Source of the DNA: Opitutaceae bacterium UBA3033
Lineage (GTDB): Bacteria > Verrucomicrobiota > Verrucomicrobiia > Opitutales > Opitutaceae
DNA: 6,333 nt
Direction: 5' to 3'
Assembly: GCA_002367815.1 (NCBI GenBank)
Contig: DFDG01000111.1
Span: 1 to 6,333 of the forward strand
Shown here: piece after piece, positions 5,252-6,333 of the stretch
How the letters are laid out: every line of letters starts with the position of its first letter
Numbering within the stretch: the stretch's first letter is position 1
Position numbers and translations under genes: made by a program
Notes under the pieces: generated by a model
The model's input: the letters and a program-made list of their open reading frames with translations, nothing else
What the model was told of the DNA's origin: nothing
The model's database searches: none

Positions 5252-6333
5252 ATGTCCGTCATCCCTTCTGAAGCCAACGCCCGCGTAACGACCCAAATGG
5301 AGGGCGATGCGATGGTGGTTTATTTGAGCGGCAGCTGGAGTGTGACGGAGTCGCGCCCGACCTGGATGAAAGAAGCGGGGGAGCAAAAGCCCAAGCGAGT
5401 GCGGATCGAAGTGGACTCGGTGAAGAAGTGGGACAGCTCCATGCTGTTATTCCTCTTTGATGTTCAGCAATGGTGCCGGGTAATGGGGGTATACTGCGAT
5501 CTGGAGGGACTACCCGAGAAAGCCCGTGCGATGCTGGCCCTGTTGTCCCGTTCGCATGAAACCAGTGTGCCGTTTGACCGGACCGAGAATCTATTTTTCA
5601 CGGTGGGAGTGGCGACGCAGGATGTGTGGCGCAAGGCCAGGGAAATTTCAACTTTCGTTGGCGAGTGTGCGCTCAGCACGATTTTCCTGATCAAACATCC
5701 CCGAAAATTTCGTTGGCGGGACTGCTTGGAGGAGATGCAGCAATGTGGCGCGATGGCCTTGCCGATCGTGAGTCTGATCAGTGTCTTGGTCGGTCTTACT
5801 TTGGCTTACACCGGTGCGTTGATCTTGCGGCAATATGGTGGGGATATCTATGTGGCAGATTTGGTGGGGGTCAGCATGGTGCGCGAAATGGGTGCCTTGA
5901 TGACGGGGATTGTGTTGGCGGGGAGAACCGGGGCCGCGTTTGCCGCCCATCTCGGTAACATGAAGGCAAATGAGGAGATCGATGCCCTGCAGACCTTGGG
6001 CATTTCGCCGATCGATTTTTTGGTCATGCCTCGATTGGTGGCGCTTTTTTTGATGATGCCACTGCTTGGGCTCTACGCCAACTGCCTCGGTATTCTCGGT
6101 GGGATGATGATTTCGTTGAGCCTTTTGGAAATACCCCCCGCCGCCTATTGGGTGGAGATGCTGACTATTGTGGACATGTCGGATGTGGCCGTCGGGGTGA
6201 TCAAGGCTTCGACCTTTGGTGTTATCATCGGCTTGTCCGGATGCCTGCGCGGATTGCAGGCGGAACGCAGCGCGATGGGTGTCGGTCTGGCCGCGACCTC
6301 AGCGGTGGTCACGGCTATTCTGTTTATTGTCGT
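5252..6333 (+). CDS. MlaE-family ABC transporter permease with N-terminal STAS domain, 3'-partial
   Basis: The frame opens at ATG 5252 (MSVIPSEANARVTTQMEGDA...) and is still open at the right edge, giving 360 codons. Related proteins have about 370-380 residues, so only a short C-terminal piece should be missing. Residues about 13-115 form a STAS-like domain, with the WDSSMLLFL strand-helix motif at 60-68. The rest is an MlaE permease: a first helix near 168-190, then the family signature VREMGALMTGIVLAGRTGAA (210-229) with HLGNMKANEEIDALQTLGIS (233-252) and VMPRLVALFLMMPLL (258-272), and further helices near 263-292 and 312-331. MlaE permeases work as dimers with an MlaF-type ATPase and an MlaD-type lipid-binding protein to move phospholipids between the membranes of Gram-negative cells. 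Fused STAS domains probably serve as the contact that MlaB gives in E. coli. Genes for the ATPase and the MCE protein are expected just to the right. No Shine-Dalgarno sequence precedes the start. Confidence 0.9.
   Translation, partial: MSVIPSEANARVTTQMEGDAMVVYLSGSWSVTESRPTWMKEAGEQKPKRVRIEVDSVKKWDSSMLLFLFDVQQWCRVMGVYCDLEGLPEKARAMLALLSRSHETSVPFDRTENLFFTVGVATQDVWRKAREISTFVGECALSTIFLIKHPRKFRWRDCLEEMQQCGAMALPIVSLISVLVGLTLAYTGALILRQYGGDIYVADLVGVSMVREMGALMTGIVLAGRTGAAFAAHLGNMKANEEIDALQTLGISPIDFLVMPRLVALFLMMPLLGLYANCLGILGGMMISLSLLEIPPAAYWVEMLTIVDMSDVAVGVIKASTFGVIIGLSGCLRGLQAERSAMGVGLAATSAVVTAILFIV

Overview
The window looks like a chromosomal piece of a moderately GC-rich Gram-negative bacterium, most likely of the Planctomycetes-Verrucomicrobia group and perhaps close to Opitutaceae. 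This is an inference from gene content: a phytanoyl-CoA-dioxygenase-like gene beside a ceramidase-like gene, a sodium:solute symporter, a DUF2891 protein and an MlaE permease with an N-terminal STAS domain. It also rests on interspersed 'accacgaatgaacac'-type repeats and on the lack of clear Shine-Dalgarno sequences. No taxonomic marker gene is present.

Left part (1-1688). The 3' part of a DUF2891 gene runs in from the left edge. It converges on, and overlaps by 16 bp, a 53-codon gene for a single-pass membrane protein on the minus strand. Just upstream of that small gene, on the same strand, lies a sodium:solute symporter gene that appears to have lost its middle and C-terminal half. The first six membrane segments remain in one frame. 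A short hydrophobic tail remains in another frame and stops 3 bp before the small gene.

Middle part (1837-4426). Divergent from the broken symporter is a likely two-gene unit: an Fe(II)/2-oxoglutarate oxygenase of the PhyH family, then a neutral/alkaline-ceramidase-like zinc hydrolase with no export signal. The end of the hydrolase gene runs into an inverted-repeat element (about 3926-4050). After it comes a DUF1697 gene whose C-terminal half is replaced by sequence rich in palindromes. Together with the symporter this makes two decayed genes within about 3.5 kb, so the region appears to be losing genes and collecting repeats.

Right part (4488-6333). A phosphoglycolate-phosphatase-like HAD hydrolase reads leftward. 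Divergent from it, a STAS-MlaE lipid-transport permease gene runs off the right edge, lacking only its last residues.

Functional reading: the PhyH/ceramidase pair, with the former symporter and its small partner, could be a remnant of an uptake and degradation module for a lipid or amide substrate. This is a guess from neighbourhood only. The permease is the membrane subunit of an Mla-type phospholipid transport system whose other parts should lie to the right. The best candidate for something undescribed is the 53-residue membrane protein, which may be a small subunit or partner of the symporter.
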